Source of the DNA: Mya arenaria | Lineage: Eukaryota > Mollusca > Bivalvia > Myida > Myidae | Reading direction: 5' to 3' | NCBI RefSeq assembly: GCF_026914265.1 | Contig: NC_069132.1 | Location: 35,706,932-35,770,931 of the forward strand | DNA: 64,000 nucleotides | Part shown: piece after piece, positions 11,723 through 25,800 of the stretch | How positions within the stretch are numbered: the stretch's first letter is position 1 | Layout of the letters: every line of letters starts with the position of its first letter | Program-made: the position numbers and the translations under genes | The notes under the pieces: model-generated | Told to the model about the DNA's origin: nothing | Databases searched by the model: none | The model's input: the letters and a program-made list of their open reading frames with translations, nothing else

Positions 11723-13318
11723 CGGGATACAGAACCATAACATGGATTGAGGGGAAGATCCAATGGTTGATGTTGCATGGGTGTAATTTGGAAGCGCAAA
11801 TAAAGAGTGAAAAATTTAGATTATAACAGTTTAAAATGGTGTATTTTAGTGTATATATGCCTACCAAATTGTCATAAAATATCAATTGGGCAATTTTAGG
11901 GTCGGTGTTAGGATGGGGAGGAATGCCATGAATCCATTAGTGGGATATATGTAGACTTTTTTCCTCTACAAAGACATGCTCCAAATTCTTTTTGAGAATG
12001 TATGAAACAATTTTGGAAGTGAAAACTTTTTTTTTATGACATGATAAAAGTGTTGTTATAGAACTGTTGACCATATGAAAACAATTTATACTTGTTGTGT
12101 TTGTGAATAAGGTCGTTATTGGTGTTGTGTTTTTAATTTCTGCATGTTTTAATCATTCAGTTATATGTATTAAATCTTTGAATACAATTTGGACCGATTT
12201 ACTGCTTGTAAATTAATGACAGAGAACATTGCACATCAATTATTTACAATATCCATCAATTAAAACATACCTGAGTTTATTTTTTCTGTCTTCATGGAAC
12301 TTGCTGACAAATCTGCAAGCCTGAAATAATAAAGTCATGAAAGCTTTTTGAGTTGAGATTTTCGCTATTGCGCCAACGCAACGAATTTATCGTCTGTCCG
12401 CGTTCCTCGGAGTTTGAATTTAAGGCCCTCGGAGGGGGATTAGTCGGCCGAAGAATGACGAACGCGGTGTTCCACGGAGGGGTAACCTCCGCGAAAGTCT
12501 GCGGACACTTAATAAGAATCTACGCTTAAGTTATTTTTTTTATTAAAAATTTCCAATCGATAATGACGGCTTCAGTTAATTGCTATTATTCTTTTTCCTC
12601 TGCCCATTTTACATGAAGTTAGCTTACCACAAGAATGCAGTCGTATTTCACTATTTGCACACGCATCTTATAAACATATTTTTACTAATGACTAGGTTAC
12701 TTATGACACATTTTCGGAAAATCAGGAGGTCAAACACAAATTCAAAGTTCACAGCGCATGGTTGAAGCCTTCTTGCCTCGTTTTCTGTGGAAAAATTCCC
12801 TAAAACGTCATAGCTATTTTTAACCACCAATAATAAAAAGTATATTCTATTATATGTATTAAACACGCGTGATGTCAGAGGTCATGGTTCAGAATCGTGT
12901 AAAATGTCGGCTGTTTTATAATGCAATACAATTAGTGACAATTTATCAATGATTCAATGTTTAATATCAACAAGTCAAGACAATATTCAATTAGCGTTTT
13001 GGGACACAAATACAAATTAAACACTGGTAAGAATCTTGTACGATTAATAATGTACATAAGCATAAAAAAACAACTTCTGAACAAGAGTGATTTCTTGCTT
13101 ATCTGATTAGACACAGAGTTCTGCTGAGGGGTCATAAAATCGGACGATTTTCAACGCTATCGTTCATATTAAACTCGGTGGTAAACCAGCCACTTGGAGG
13201 AACTCGGGGGCATTTTTAGCGAGGGCAACAGTTTTACCCTCAGAGGAAGTTCGCGATCATCGACTTTATCCCTCAGAGTGAGCGAGGAAAGTGGGTCTAA
13301 CTCGTTGAGTGTACTGTA
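11723..13318. other. stretch between GR-B and visible VPS54; no VPS54 3' exons seen
   Basis: Contains the GR-B 3' untranslated region and two CpG-richer blocks (about 12360-12520 and 13140-13310) that stand out from the AT-rich background. I looked on the minus strand for the expected VPS54 C-terminal exons and did not find them. The CpG-richer blocks have no recognised coding potential. Confidence 0.5.
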
Positions 13319-13650
13319 GCCTTGATCTGATTCCGACAGTGATATAGCCTTGATCAGATTCAGACAGTGATATAACCTTGATCAGATTCCGACAGTGATA
13401 TAGCCTTGATCTGATTCCGACAGTGATATAGCCTTGATCTGATTCTGACAGTGATATAGCCTTGATCTGATTCCGACAGTGATATAGCCTTGACCCAAGG
13501 ATGATATAGCCTTAGTCCAAGAGTGATGTAGACTTGATCCAAGAGTGATGTAAACTTGATCCAAGAACAATGTATACTTTGTACAAGAGTGTTACAGCTT
13601 TGATTCAAAAGTGAAATAGCCTTGATCTAAGAGTTATGGTCCTGATGGAA
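13319..13650 (+). repeat. 28-bp minisatellite
   Basis: Tandem units with core CAGTGATATAGCCTTGATCT, about 28 bp per unit, then degenerate units (TGATCCAAGAGTGATGTA). Lies about 170 bp downstream, in the VPS54 sense, of the last visible VPS54 exon. Short minus-strand frames here are periodicity artefacts. Confidence 0.9.
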
Positions 13651-13820
13651 GTTCGATATAGCTTAACATTAATTATAAGCATAAGGCATCCCAGATCTTT
13701 TCAAGATTTTCACAAAAAGGTGTGTCAAACTTGTCTGTAATTCTAAGTCCTTTCAAACAAAGGTCTCTACATCCAATAGGATGATTTATCTTTCCTTATT
13801 TCTTAAAAAAACACTCCTAC

Positions 13821-16800
13821 CTGACTCTGAACAGTAACCCGGAGTGACGTGCTTTTCCTGCCGCACACCTCCTCACAGTCAGAGACAAACTTTTCAATCA
13901 GCCGTGACAGGGTCACAAACTCTGCAGATGACAGTCGCTCGAGAAACCCATCCTGAGAAAAAGCAAAATGCATGTTGAATTTAAACCACAAGAATAAACT
14001 GTGTAATCATGAACTTTGGCTGCGATCAAGATTTTGCTCCAATGAACAAGGATCATTTTACCATTTTAAAAGTGTCAATTAGTTCTTACTTATCTTAAAG
14101 TATTACCGTAAATGACTGGGTATTAGACACCCTTTTTTCTCTCAGATTTCGATGCAAGAAATGCTTGTGTATAATACCCAGTAACAATTTTTTTAACTTT
14201 TTTTCTGAGGTCAAAGTTGGGCACTGTCAAAATATATTTTGTCAGTTATATGAGAAGGTGTGAAAAACTAGACTGCCTTTAACCTGTTTAACATACCAAT
14301 ACTACAAACTGTTGCGATAATGGTCTTGTTTTTTCGCACTTTGTCACATTCTTTATTCTTTTCTGTAGGTGTTGACATTTTGAGAACAAACCCGTACAAT
14401 ATAAGGTTTTTGCATAACTTAGCTTTTCATTCTCGACAGTTTATCATTGTATGGTTTTAAAGATAACCGTCGCCATTTTCACGAATTTTTTTTTTTATCA
14501 CTGTCAACAAACATGGTGGCCGAAAATGCCAGACGATTTGACATCTTTTCTATGCATCTTTTAACCAAAAACATAGATTAAAAGTTTTTTTCTTGGACTT
14601 TTCACCGATTTTTTCCCCTGCGTCTAATACCCCCTATCGTCTTATACCCAGTCATTTACGGTATGTGATTTAAGAACATACGAAAATGTGAACATTCTGT
14701 GCATGGCAAAATTTAAAGCCCCTAAAATATTCTTTTAAACAGTATAAATCAAACTCCACCCACCTTTCCTCGTGCTGTGAGAACCTTACAGCAGCGGTCA
14801 TGTGCGTGGTCACAGACAGCGATCATCAGTTCTTTGAGTCCTGCTACAGCATGACCGTACTCCTCACTGCTTACCATAACATCTACATCACCACTCCTGT
14901 ACGGATAGATTAGGGATGTTACGGTATTCAAAAGATTTTAATACTAAGTAAAATGGTATCACTGCCCCCACCAAACTCCTCACTGCTTAACATAACATCT
15001 ACATCACCACTCCTGTAGAGAAGATTTGAGATGTTATGGTAATTGAAAGACTATAAGAAAAAACGTAAAATGGTATCACTGCCCCAACCAAAAAAGATTA
15101 CAAAAAAAATGCTGTCATTGCCCCACCAAACTCCTTACAGCAATTACATCTACATCACCCCTCATGCAGGCATGGATTAGGATCTTACGGTAATCAAAAG
15201 ATTATAAGACTATTAGGTAAAATTCTGTCATGGCACAACCAAACTCCTCAACTCCTCACTGCCATAACATCTACATCACCACTCCTGTAGGAATAGATTA
15301 GGGATGTTACAGGTGAGGAAAACACTTACACAGGGACATAAGGGTGTTTTGGCTCCCAAAAAGGGAGGGGGAGTCTATTATAGGGTATTTGTAGGTGGGG
15401 ACAAAACTTACAGAGACGTTAAGGTGTATTAGCTTCTCTAGGGGGAGGTGGGAGTCTTTTGTAGGGACAATACTTACACAGCGACATTAGGGATTTTTGG
15501 CTCCTCTAGTGGGAGGGGGAAGTTTGTTATAGAGTATTTGAGGCTGTGGGGACAATACTTACGCAGAGACATTAGGGTGTTTTGGTCTCCAGGGGAGGGG
15601 AAGTCTATTGTAGGGTATATGAGGGGTGGGGACAATACTTACACAGATACATTAAGATGTGTTGGCTCCTCTAAGGGCTCGGGGGAATCTGTGGTCGGAG
15701 ATTGGAGGGGGGTGGGGACTTTGGTTCGTCCTGCAGCTATGCCCACTACATCGGTCACAATACCATGGAATGCCTGAAATATAAATTAATACACTTTGTC
15801 ACGCTCATTTACTTAACCATGAATTTTCAATCTTAAATTTTTAAGTTCATAAAAATGATAACCCTATAGCTCAATGCATTTACAATGCAATGCTCTATTT
15901 CAACTTGACAGACGCAATTTAACTATACAACAGAAACCACCTAGACAGCCATATCATATTAAGTACACTCCAAACCTAATACATTTGTCAATTGTTTCTC
16001 TTTAATTTGCCAAGCTGATTAACAGCACCTTTTGCCCTTTGTTACAGAAACAGTCTATGTTGGACCAAAAGTTTAAAAGACTACAGGCAAAAAATAAGGC
16101 TAACTTTTGCTCGTTTAAGGATGGTGAGAAGGTTGTTGAAGATATTCTCCATCAGGGCCGACCACTGGCGGTAGTTCAACAGCCGCATCTGGTCCGCCAA
16201 ACTGGGGGGAAATTGTGCATCAGTTAAATATTATTTGGGCTAATAAACTAATCAGACTACAGACTCAATTTTTGAAAGCAATGACATGTATTTCATATCC
16301 CAACAAAATTTTGAGAATATTAACTTGTATCAAATCATGTTTTCATCCACAGAGTTAGATTCCTTTTAAACATGACTGTTAAAATAGTATTATAAGTAAA
16401 ACACACTCTAATTTGGCAAATAAATTGTTCAAAACAAATCAACAAAAAAGAATGTCTATTTGTCAATGCCAAGCTATTCCATTAAATGCAGTGTTTTATC
16501 AGTAGCAACAATTTAAGCATTTAGCATTGTCCTTAATGTTTGTCATCATTTCCCATGGCCCTATCATTCTAAACAATTTTCAAAGCAGATCAGTTTATGG
16601 GAATTTGTCTTCATAGCCTCATTCCCATTTTAGTCGCCACTTGAGATTGTGTGAGTTGTGCACACTATAAGTGTAGCTTTATCAAGAATAATACTAAATA
16701 CTAAAGCATCATTGAGCGATGAACTAGAAGATTAAAGAACATTTTTTCAAACAGTTAACATGTGATATAGATATACACATCTACCATGTATATGTATTAT

Positions 16801-19800
16801 AGAATAACTGATAGTGCTATGATTGAACTGAGTTAGTAAAAAAGGAAGAAATAACAGTATCTAAATACACTTAAAATCAATTTCAGATATGACCATAGTT
16901 TAATGCATCTTTATTTGACAATCACAAGGTATGAGAGAATATCTAAGGTTCCTAAAATACAACTATAGATACACTGTATGACATTGCCTTAAAGGGGCAC
17001 AATAAAGCATATACTTCAAAGATGCAAAAAAAAAATATTTATTTGTGATACATTATTATATTTAACTCATCTGTCTTTAATGTTGTTTTAACTGCACACA
17101 AATCATACACCTTTTATATGTTTTTTTTTTCCATTAAGTCAAACTAGTTAAACATAATAATGCATCAAGATTAAAATTATCTTTCAGTTGTAAACCCATA
17201 TTCTACCCCTTGCACATCATGTTTACTCACCTGGAATTGTTCTCTGTGTCAATATCATCGGCCTCACATACAGCTACTATTACAGTCTGCGAACATACAA
17301 CAGAACGTATGTTATTCAATTTTTCTATCCTTAAGCATTTACAAGTGATATCATACACATGTATTTTATTGTTTTTCAGTAAAATAATAAAGGTTGATGA
17401 AAATCAATTATGGATTATCATAATTGATTATAATCAATGTTGGGAGCCCATTAACTAGTATTTGGTTATAATAAATCAATTATCATATATAATAAAATAA
17501 TCATCAAAGGGCACCCAACATTGATTATTAGATTATTTACAATTAAAGTGACACTTGTTTTTAAAATCAATACAAACACATGTATAACAAACATAAATTT
17601 TGAGTGAATTTTAACCTTTAACTACTTACTTAATAATGCATTTATGGAAAAAAATAATTACTGATAACAAGATTGTAACTGTGCATTAAAAAGCTGAAAA
17701 CGCACAAATTTTAATGATTGGTGAGTGCTAAAAGACTTACAGTGATCAACTATCGTCTCATAAGGTAGAAATAGCGTGTTTTCTGCACATTTCTTATCCT
17801 TCATAAGAACCATTGTTTTTGATATTCATTCATCCTTTTCAGGAAATGAATACAATTGCATTAATTGTGGTAAATCTGATTTGGGAGTAAGAGTGCATCT
17901 TTAACGTTCCATCATAACTAGAAACCATATAAATGTCATACCTGTTTGACAACTGCTTTCATGCCAGTGAAGGTCTCATCCCTGTATACATCCAGGAAGT
18001 CCATCTTGTGTAGTCGAAGCATACCAAACAAGATGGCAACCAGTTTTTCCTATGTTTGGTAAAAAACAAATGCTCACAACACAATATTTATACAATGAAA
18101 TAACAATAACACAATTTATCCAAGTGGTACGATTGATAATCAACATATCACAAATTAATTTTGGATTTTATTTTTTTTAAATACACAGGTAATAATGGTA
18201 GAGTCGGCACCTATTTCAAAGGCAGGGTCCAGCTACCCGCACTAGTAGAATTTTTTTTTAGGCTTCAAAATACAGTGGAACCTCACTAAACCGGATCTCC
18301 ACAAAACCGGAATCCTCGGGATACCGGACTTTTTTCAGAGTCCCGATTTTCCCCTTCTATTTTTAATGTAAAATAATCCCCACAATACCGGAACCTCGGA
18401 ATTCCGGATACCGGACAAAAAATCGAGGAAATTTGTTAGTTGTCAACGTAATTTTACCTCGCAAAACCGGACATATATTTGTTCAAACATGTCAAAATGA
18501 TTTTGTGTATTAGGAATTCGCGAATCGCGTGTCACTTTGTCACTTTGTTTTGACACCCGGTGCGTCGTTAAATATTGCACCTTTGATGTTGTGATAACTC
18601 GATAATCGATAATGATGATTGCGCTGTGGATTGACTGCCGCGCGATAATCAAACGTTAATCAAACTTGTGAAAAGAAAATTGATTGAAACATTAATTTGT
18701 TTGCTGCAGTGATCATTTTGGAGCGTTGTTTTATCTAAAGACATCTATGAGTGAATCAAATTAGAGCGGTGCGTTAATTAAACTATCAAACATACTTAAC
18801 AAGCATTAAATTACGCGAGTTGTTTTATTTTTTTAGACTCGGAAAAAAGATGTAATAAATACGCAGAATTATGTTTATCACTTTTGCATGTGCTTTAATC
18901 ATGTCTCAACCTCCGTCTAAAACTGTATAAACTGTATCTGTAATGTACATTGATATATAAATGAATATACATGTATACTCTATGCATTATTTCAAGTTAC
19001 TTGAACCATCGTTGATGTAAAATAAATGTTATCTTTATGTGTTTTTATTTTATTCCAATTTCCAACTTCCCTTTAAAGGTTAACTCAGTTAATATTTTCA
19101 GTAAACTTACTCCGTACATCAAATCCTCACTAAACCGGAATCCTCACTAAACCGGAAATTTTGCCCAGTCCGGACCTTGTCTGGTTTAGTGAGTTTTTAC
19201 TGTAACTATGATTGCTTGCTTATGAAGCATGATGATTCGAAAAAAAGTCACTGTTTTCTCAATAGCACTCATTTTCCCAGACGATGTCAGATATATTTCT
19301 TTACCTTTTCTTGAACAATTGCGCCAATTTCTTAATGACATGTTGCCGCATGATATTTGTAAATGCTAACCTCGTCCATAATTGGTGAAGTATCTGAGAC
19401 GGGTCTGTTGAGCTCGTTGGTCACATGTTTATGGAAGTCTTCCTGGATCATGATATCTATCAACTTCTGTAGCTCTGCCAGCTGTGAACCCAGATGCCTG
19501 CAAATACAGGGTTGTGTGCACTAATTGTTGCAGTTTTGCATACAATGAAAAGCAAATAGTCTCAACTAAACAATATGCCCATTTCAGCATTTCCCGAGTC
19601 ATATTTCTTCTTTTTTCTTGTTGTGGGAATTGCCAGTATATAGCGATGTTGAGGCTGAGGAAAATATGAATGTTTTGTCATCTGTGACAATCCTACAGAT
19701 TTAGATTTTTGAAGCATTGATCAAGATAGTTTGTTGCAACGAGCCCGAAGGCCCCCACAAAAACTCATTGGTCAACAGAAAGGTATACATATACCCTCAC

Positions 19801-22800
19801 CTCAACCTATTTATGCCAGCCAGCATCCGCAAGGGCACCAAGAGACTCACTGCTAGACAGAAAGGTATACATATACCCTCACCTCAAACTATTTATGCCA
19901 GCCAGCATCCGCAAGGGCACCAAGAGACTCACTGCTAGACAGAAAGGTATACATATACCCTCACCTCAAACTATTTATGCCAGCCAGCATTCACAAGGGC
20001 ACCAAGAGACTCACTGCTAGACAGAAAGGTATACATATACCCTCACCTCAAACTATTTATGCCAGCCAGCATCCGCAAGGGCACCAAGAGACTCACTGCT
20101 AGACAGAAAGGTATACATATACCCTCACCTCAAACTATTTATGCTGGCCATTATCTGCAAGGGCCCCCAGAGACTCATTGCAGTGTTTCAATGGTGGTAT
20201 ATTCAACCACCTAGTATACAGTATGCCCTCACCTTAAACGGTGTACCCCGGAGAAACTCTTGGTATACATCAGGTCCAGGGTTAACAGAAACTCGTTGAT
20301 TGACAGCAGTGTTTGAATGATGGAACAATAAACCACCTTGTATACATTATCCCCTTACCTCAAACTGTGTACCCCGGCCAGCTCCTGCGACAGAACCTCT
20401 TGTGTGGTAAATATGGTCCAGGTCCAGTGCCCCATCGAACTCATTGGTAGACATCAGTGTTTGAATGGCATAATAATATTAAACCGACTAGTATCATGTA
20501 TTCCTTACCGAAATAAATCTAAGAATACAGTATCCCCACACCTCAAACTGTGTACCCCAGCCAGCTCCTGGGAGAGAACCTCTTGTGTGGTAGATATCAG
20601 GTCCAGGGCCCCCACAAACTCATTGGTAGAGAGCAGTGTTTGAATGGTGAAATAATAAACCACCTTGTATACATTATCCCCTCACCTCAAACTGTGTACC
20701 CCAGCCAGCTCCTGGGAGAGAACCTCTTGTGTGGTAGATATCAGGTCCAGGGCCCCAACAAACTCATTAGTTGACAGCAGTGTTTGAATTGTTGGCTGGG
20801 TCTGATGTACAGTGGCCATCAGCTTTAACTACAAATGGCATCCATTTACTGTAGATGGCTTTAAATCCTTGTGGGGTCATATTAGGTAAATTTTATATTT
20901 TGGCTGTTGTCCTGAAGTTATATGTAGTAATCATGATACAATACTGATATGAATCACTTTAGAATACTAGGAAGCTTTTCTTTCATAATGTAACAAAGTT
21001 TGAATTCATGCTTGAAGAGCACTACAAAGGGATGCCATCTTTGATTTTCACAGTTAATCAAGGCCAAAAAACAAACAAATTGTGTGGTTAGGGTGTCCAA
21101 AAACAGGTAGGATTATATTTTTTTATTACCGGCAGGCTTTATGTTAGAACGTTATTGTAATAATTTGGTAAAGGTATATAAGTGTTTTCAACCACATAAA
21201 AAAATACATATTTTATTTACAATAAGTGTTTTTTAGCCGACAATTGCTACCGGTATTTCATAGGAAGGGTCGGGTTACTCGAACTAGAAGTGGGTTTTTT
21301 TAGGCCCAAGGGATGTAACTAAACAAATATACTTTCTCTAGAGTAAAAAACAAGAAGCCCAAAAGGGCCTATGCTCAACTGGCATGGCTTTTGTGGTCAT
21401 ATCAAACTACAGCATGTATGTATGGGTAAAAGGCAACAGACATACAGTTTATGTTTTGTGTTTGGGTTACCTGAAAACGTAGCACGTTCAACATCTGAGC
21501 CCAGAAAGTATTGTAAGCAGATTAGTTGCATGAACTATTTTAGTATATGCCAAGTAAGTCATCTGACAAAAAAAAATGCTTTCAAAACTGTACTCATAGT
21601 AAAAAATTCTGTAGTTTTAAAAGTTAAAAAAAAGCTGGTCAAAAGGTCAAAGTCAAGGGCATCCTAGGACAACATTGATCAATTTGAACAAACATTCACA
21701 ATCAATTGTGCTGAGATGGATGCACAAACACAAAAAGATTTTCAAACCTGTGAACCCTGGGTGTGGCCAGTAATGACACCAGGTGCATAACTTAAACATT
21801 CACAACCAATTTTGTTAAGATGAATGTGCAAACTACAGACCTTAAAACTAAAAAATGGCCTTTGGTCTTTCAACAAGAACATGGCAGAGTAATTCACAAA
21901 ATCAACTGCAGAAGCAAAAAGCAAATTTTCTCTCAAAATCCTAGACTTGCAAATTGTCTCCCTTAACTCTAGACTTGAATTTACATGTACATGTAAACAT
22001 GGCTAAAAATAGAATTTGCTCATGCAGACCTGGCTAAAAATAGAAAGCATTTCTTTAAAACTTTCATGGCCCATAATCTAGGCATTTATGGGCGGATCTG
22101 GCAGGTTTTCGAAAGAAACGGAGCTCTAATGACTATCTAGATACTGTACAAGTTTCATCGAGATACAATCAAAACTGAAGACTGTATCGTGTTCACAACC
22201 AATTGTTTACAGACGCATGAACACACGACCGCACGGACGCACGGATGCACATACTACGTACACATTACCATCGCATAATCTCTTCTGGCCTTTGGCCAGT
22301 AGAGCTAAAAACATACCAATCTAATCATTTTAACAACCTATCAACCTATAAATCTCTAGAAAATCAATATTGCAGACACACTATGGCCAAATATAAGAGT
22401 ATCAGAGATTATAATTAAAAACTATGCTTCATCAATGGTTGTTATATACATATCAAATATATCAACAATGAACTAACCTTATTGTGAAGTTGTATATAAT
22501 TGCACCTTGACTTGGTTAACCTCATTATTTTCAGAGAACCTCTCGCCATTAGATTGTCCATACTGTTCATTTTATCCCTGCAAAGAGTATCACTAAACTG
22601 TATTTAATTTGCACTTGCATAGAAATAAAATTCAGAACATGGCACTAACCAAACCAGGAATTTCATTCCTATTTACATATGAATACAAAACTCTATTAAA
22701 ATATCCCATAATCTTTGAAAAAAAACAACAACACCATACAATGTATACATATCATATTCCATGTTAAAGTGGTAAGGCGCCAGCAAACCAAAATCTTGTT

Positions 22801-25800
22801 AGCAGATACCAACACTCTTTTTTTTTTTTAACCCTTTAGCACATAGGCAAGTGGCCAGATTACACCTCCCAGTCAGTAGCCAACTTACTGATAAGCAGTC
22901 CTTATCTGTATAGGAATTTTAAAGAATCGAAAAAGAGCAAATTATTATAGCAGTATGTCCTTAAACTTGATATAACTCCAAATAATTGTGGCCCCAAATA
23001 TTTTTTATGTGAATACATTTTTTATAGATAATTAAATTATCTAATAAATGGTGTCAATGATGAAATATAAAATTATTTTATTTCATCTGTGAATGCATTT
23101 CCAAGATGGAATTATTACATTTCTATAAAATCGATCTAAATTTCATTACCCCTATCATAAAAAAGACCCATCTGGATTAAAAAGCCGACAATCGATGTTC
23201 TCGTGTATAATACACAGAAATATGGCAGGAATATCCGGTGTCATCCAGCTGAGAGATCCAGTCCAGAGTGTCTGTTTAACTTTATTACCCCCTCATAAAA
23301 TTGTTTACAAAAAGAAAACTGATAAATGTTTTCCCAGTATGAATACAAAGATCTAGACCAATGCTTGAACTATTGTGTTTACCTGACCTATTTTCGACCG
23401 GAACCATGATGGCCATCAATTAGCTCAGCAGAAAATTTACTCATCATTTTCTCAGCTACTTATTGTTTCTATTGTATGTTAGACAAAATATTATCTGATA
23501 ATAATAATAATCTTTATTGATTTAATGGTAAAATAAACTGACATAATAATATTCAATGATTTACGCATCAATGCATTTGGGGATTTTCAATACAGAACTC
23601 AGCCTCTATGTTTTATTACGTCACAGTGGATCTCACACCTGCGAGTGGCAGTATAAATACCTTCAAATTTTAGCAGACGATATTTTCAAGGTTTAAATCA
23701 ATACACAAAAGGCCTATCTTGTATACATGCGCTAAAGGGTTAAGTTCATCTAGAATGACAGCTCATTAAAGTGTTATCGTCCTCGTCTTTTACGTATACT
23801 TTCATTAGTATCATGTGTAATAAGCTTCATATGAATACCTTGACAAGCTTGTGACTTACAGTGCCATAGTTAAAGTCTTTGCACTAGACAACACAAATGC
23901 TATTACAATGCCTTAACTATTTTGTTAAAAAACAGACAAGCAAAAAAAATTGTCAATATTCCTGCAAACCCCAAATTCTACCTGAGGTATTTAATGCGTC
24001 CACAAGTTGTCTTCATTCGCTCCTGGAGTTCGTCATGTGAGGTCATGGCGTGAAAGAAGGCCTCAGACCGACGTGAGATCTGCTGGGCTATCTGCACCTC
24101 CACTATATCGAGATAGTGGCTCATCTGTTAAAAAATTAATCAATATTTGAGTATATACATAATGAGAGGTCATGGCATAAAAGAATGCCTTGGACCAATG
24201 TGAGACTTGCTGGGCACTAACTACAGCGTGTTAGACACATACCTTCTCCTGTAGCAGTTTGGATGAATGCCTGGCCCCGGGGGTGTCCACCTTGCTCTCT
24301 TCTACCTGTGTCCATGGAAATACCGCGCTGAATGTGGATGGGTTCTCCAAGTTAAATGTTGGCATCAAGAACAACTGAAATCAACCACATCAAGACATTG
24401 TAAGACTTTATATTGATTTGAGTTTAGGAAAGATACTTCCTATTGATCGAAATTTTATTTCGAGTTCAAACATAATTGTTTGCATTAAAATTGTATTACT
24501 TCTCGAAAATGCCATTCAGCCAGTCTTTTTGAAGAGACAGGATGCTGCAGTGAAGGGATGATGTCTTAAGGGAAAGAAGGACACATTATGTTGGGCTGAA
24601 AAGAATTTAAACATTGTGAATTTCACAGAAAAAGTAAGGAATCGTGCTTGAAGATGCTTAAAGAAATTTTAGGTCTCAAAAATTATGACAAGTTTGTATG
24701 AATTTTTATAATCACACACAAGTTTTAATCAAAACAAAAGAGATATATGATTATATTAAGCATTTAATTCTCTGAAGGCAGGAGGGTGCACATGCATTTC
24801 CATGAGGGCAGAAGCTTGCTTCCATAACAGGACAGGGTGCAACACCCTTCCATAGCTCTTTAGCCCATTACAGAATTACTAGTCTCAAACTATATGTTTT
24901 ACAACTTCACATGCTCAGTGTAAAGCGGGACTGTTCAGTTTACTTTTTATTTTATTTCTGCATTTCCTTCTATAAATCATTCTTGTTGTTGAATAACAGA
25001 CAGTATTATCAATATGAATATGTTTTAGATGCATCTTTTTATATATTTAACAGTCATAAATATCTGAAAATCTGAGCAACTGAGTCTTGAGGTATAAAAC
25101 TTGTTAAGAATACAATGAGGTATTTGTTAAGGATATCTAGAGTAGTGATTTTTATTTGTGAAACATTATCAGGTCCTTTGAGAGGCCTATAAAAAATTGT
25201 TTGTTTCTGGAAACTCGACCCTCCCTTATATTTTTGACATTTGCAAGAAAAAGCACTATTTACAAGAAAATCATCTTGACATAAAGTATCTTTGAAAAAA
25301 AAATTCAATAAAAAAAAATAATAATCCCTACCTTCGCTATCTAGTAATTTTGGGGATTTTACCTTAAACAAACATTTTTTTTTAGGCCTGACTGACATTA
25401 AGAAAGATTAAATATAACTGTAGTTTAAGAATAAATGGTATCATTAAAATATGTAAGTTAACATAATGCATTTGCGACACAAACAGATGGATGACACGTG
25501 TGCAAGAGTGTCTGTGAAAGAGTTCAAGGTAGAATGTGTATTAACATATTCAATGATTAATTCTAGGACAGTAAGTCAATTATAATGGACCATGTCAACA
25601 CCTTGTTACAAGCAATAAATCATATCATTTGATACCAGTACTGAAAAGGCTTCGACCAGAGAAGTAGAGACCGCCATTGTAAAAATAATGCATACAGCTG
25701 CATATTAATTTCATTGATAGCTCTGTAGGCATTGTTTACAAGGTGACATATGTTGGCTGTCTAGAACTACTGAACATGACTCATTCTCACCCGTTCCTTG

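Noticed and set aside
13360-13608. 82- and 62-residue minus-strand frames
   Set aside because: Frames kept open by the 28-bp minisatellite; amino-acid repeats reflect DNA periodicity.
16039-16227. 62-residue plus-strand open frame
   Set aside because: Antisense shadow of VPS54 exon 12 (16201-16105), whose minus-strand reading LADQMRLLN matches the family.
19717-20774. Three plus-strand open frames of 73-101 residues with repeated peptide motifs
   Set aside because: They are antisense readings through the exon-8-derived tandem array.
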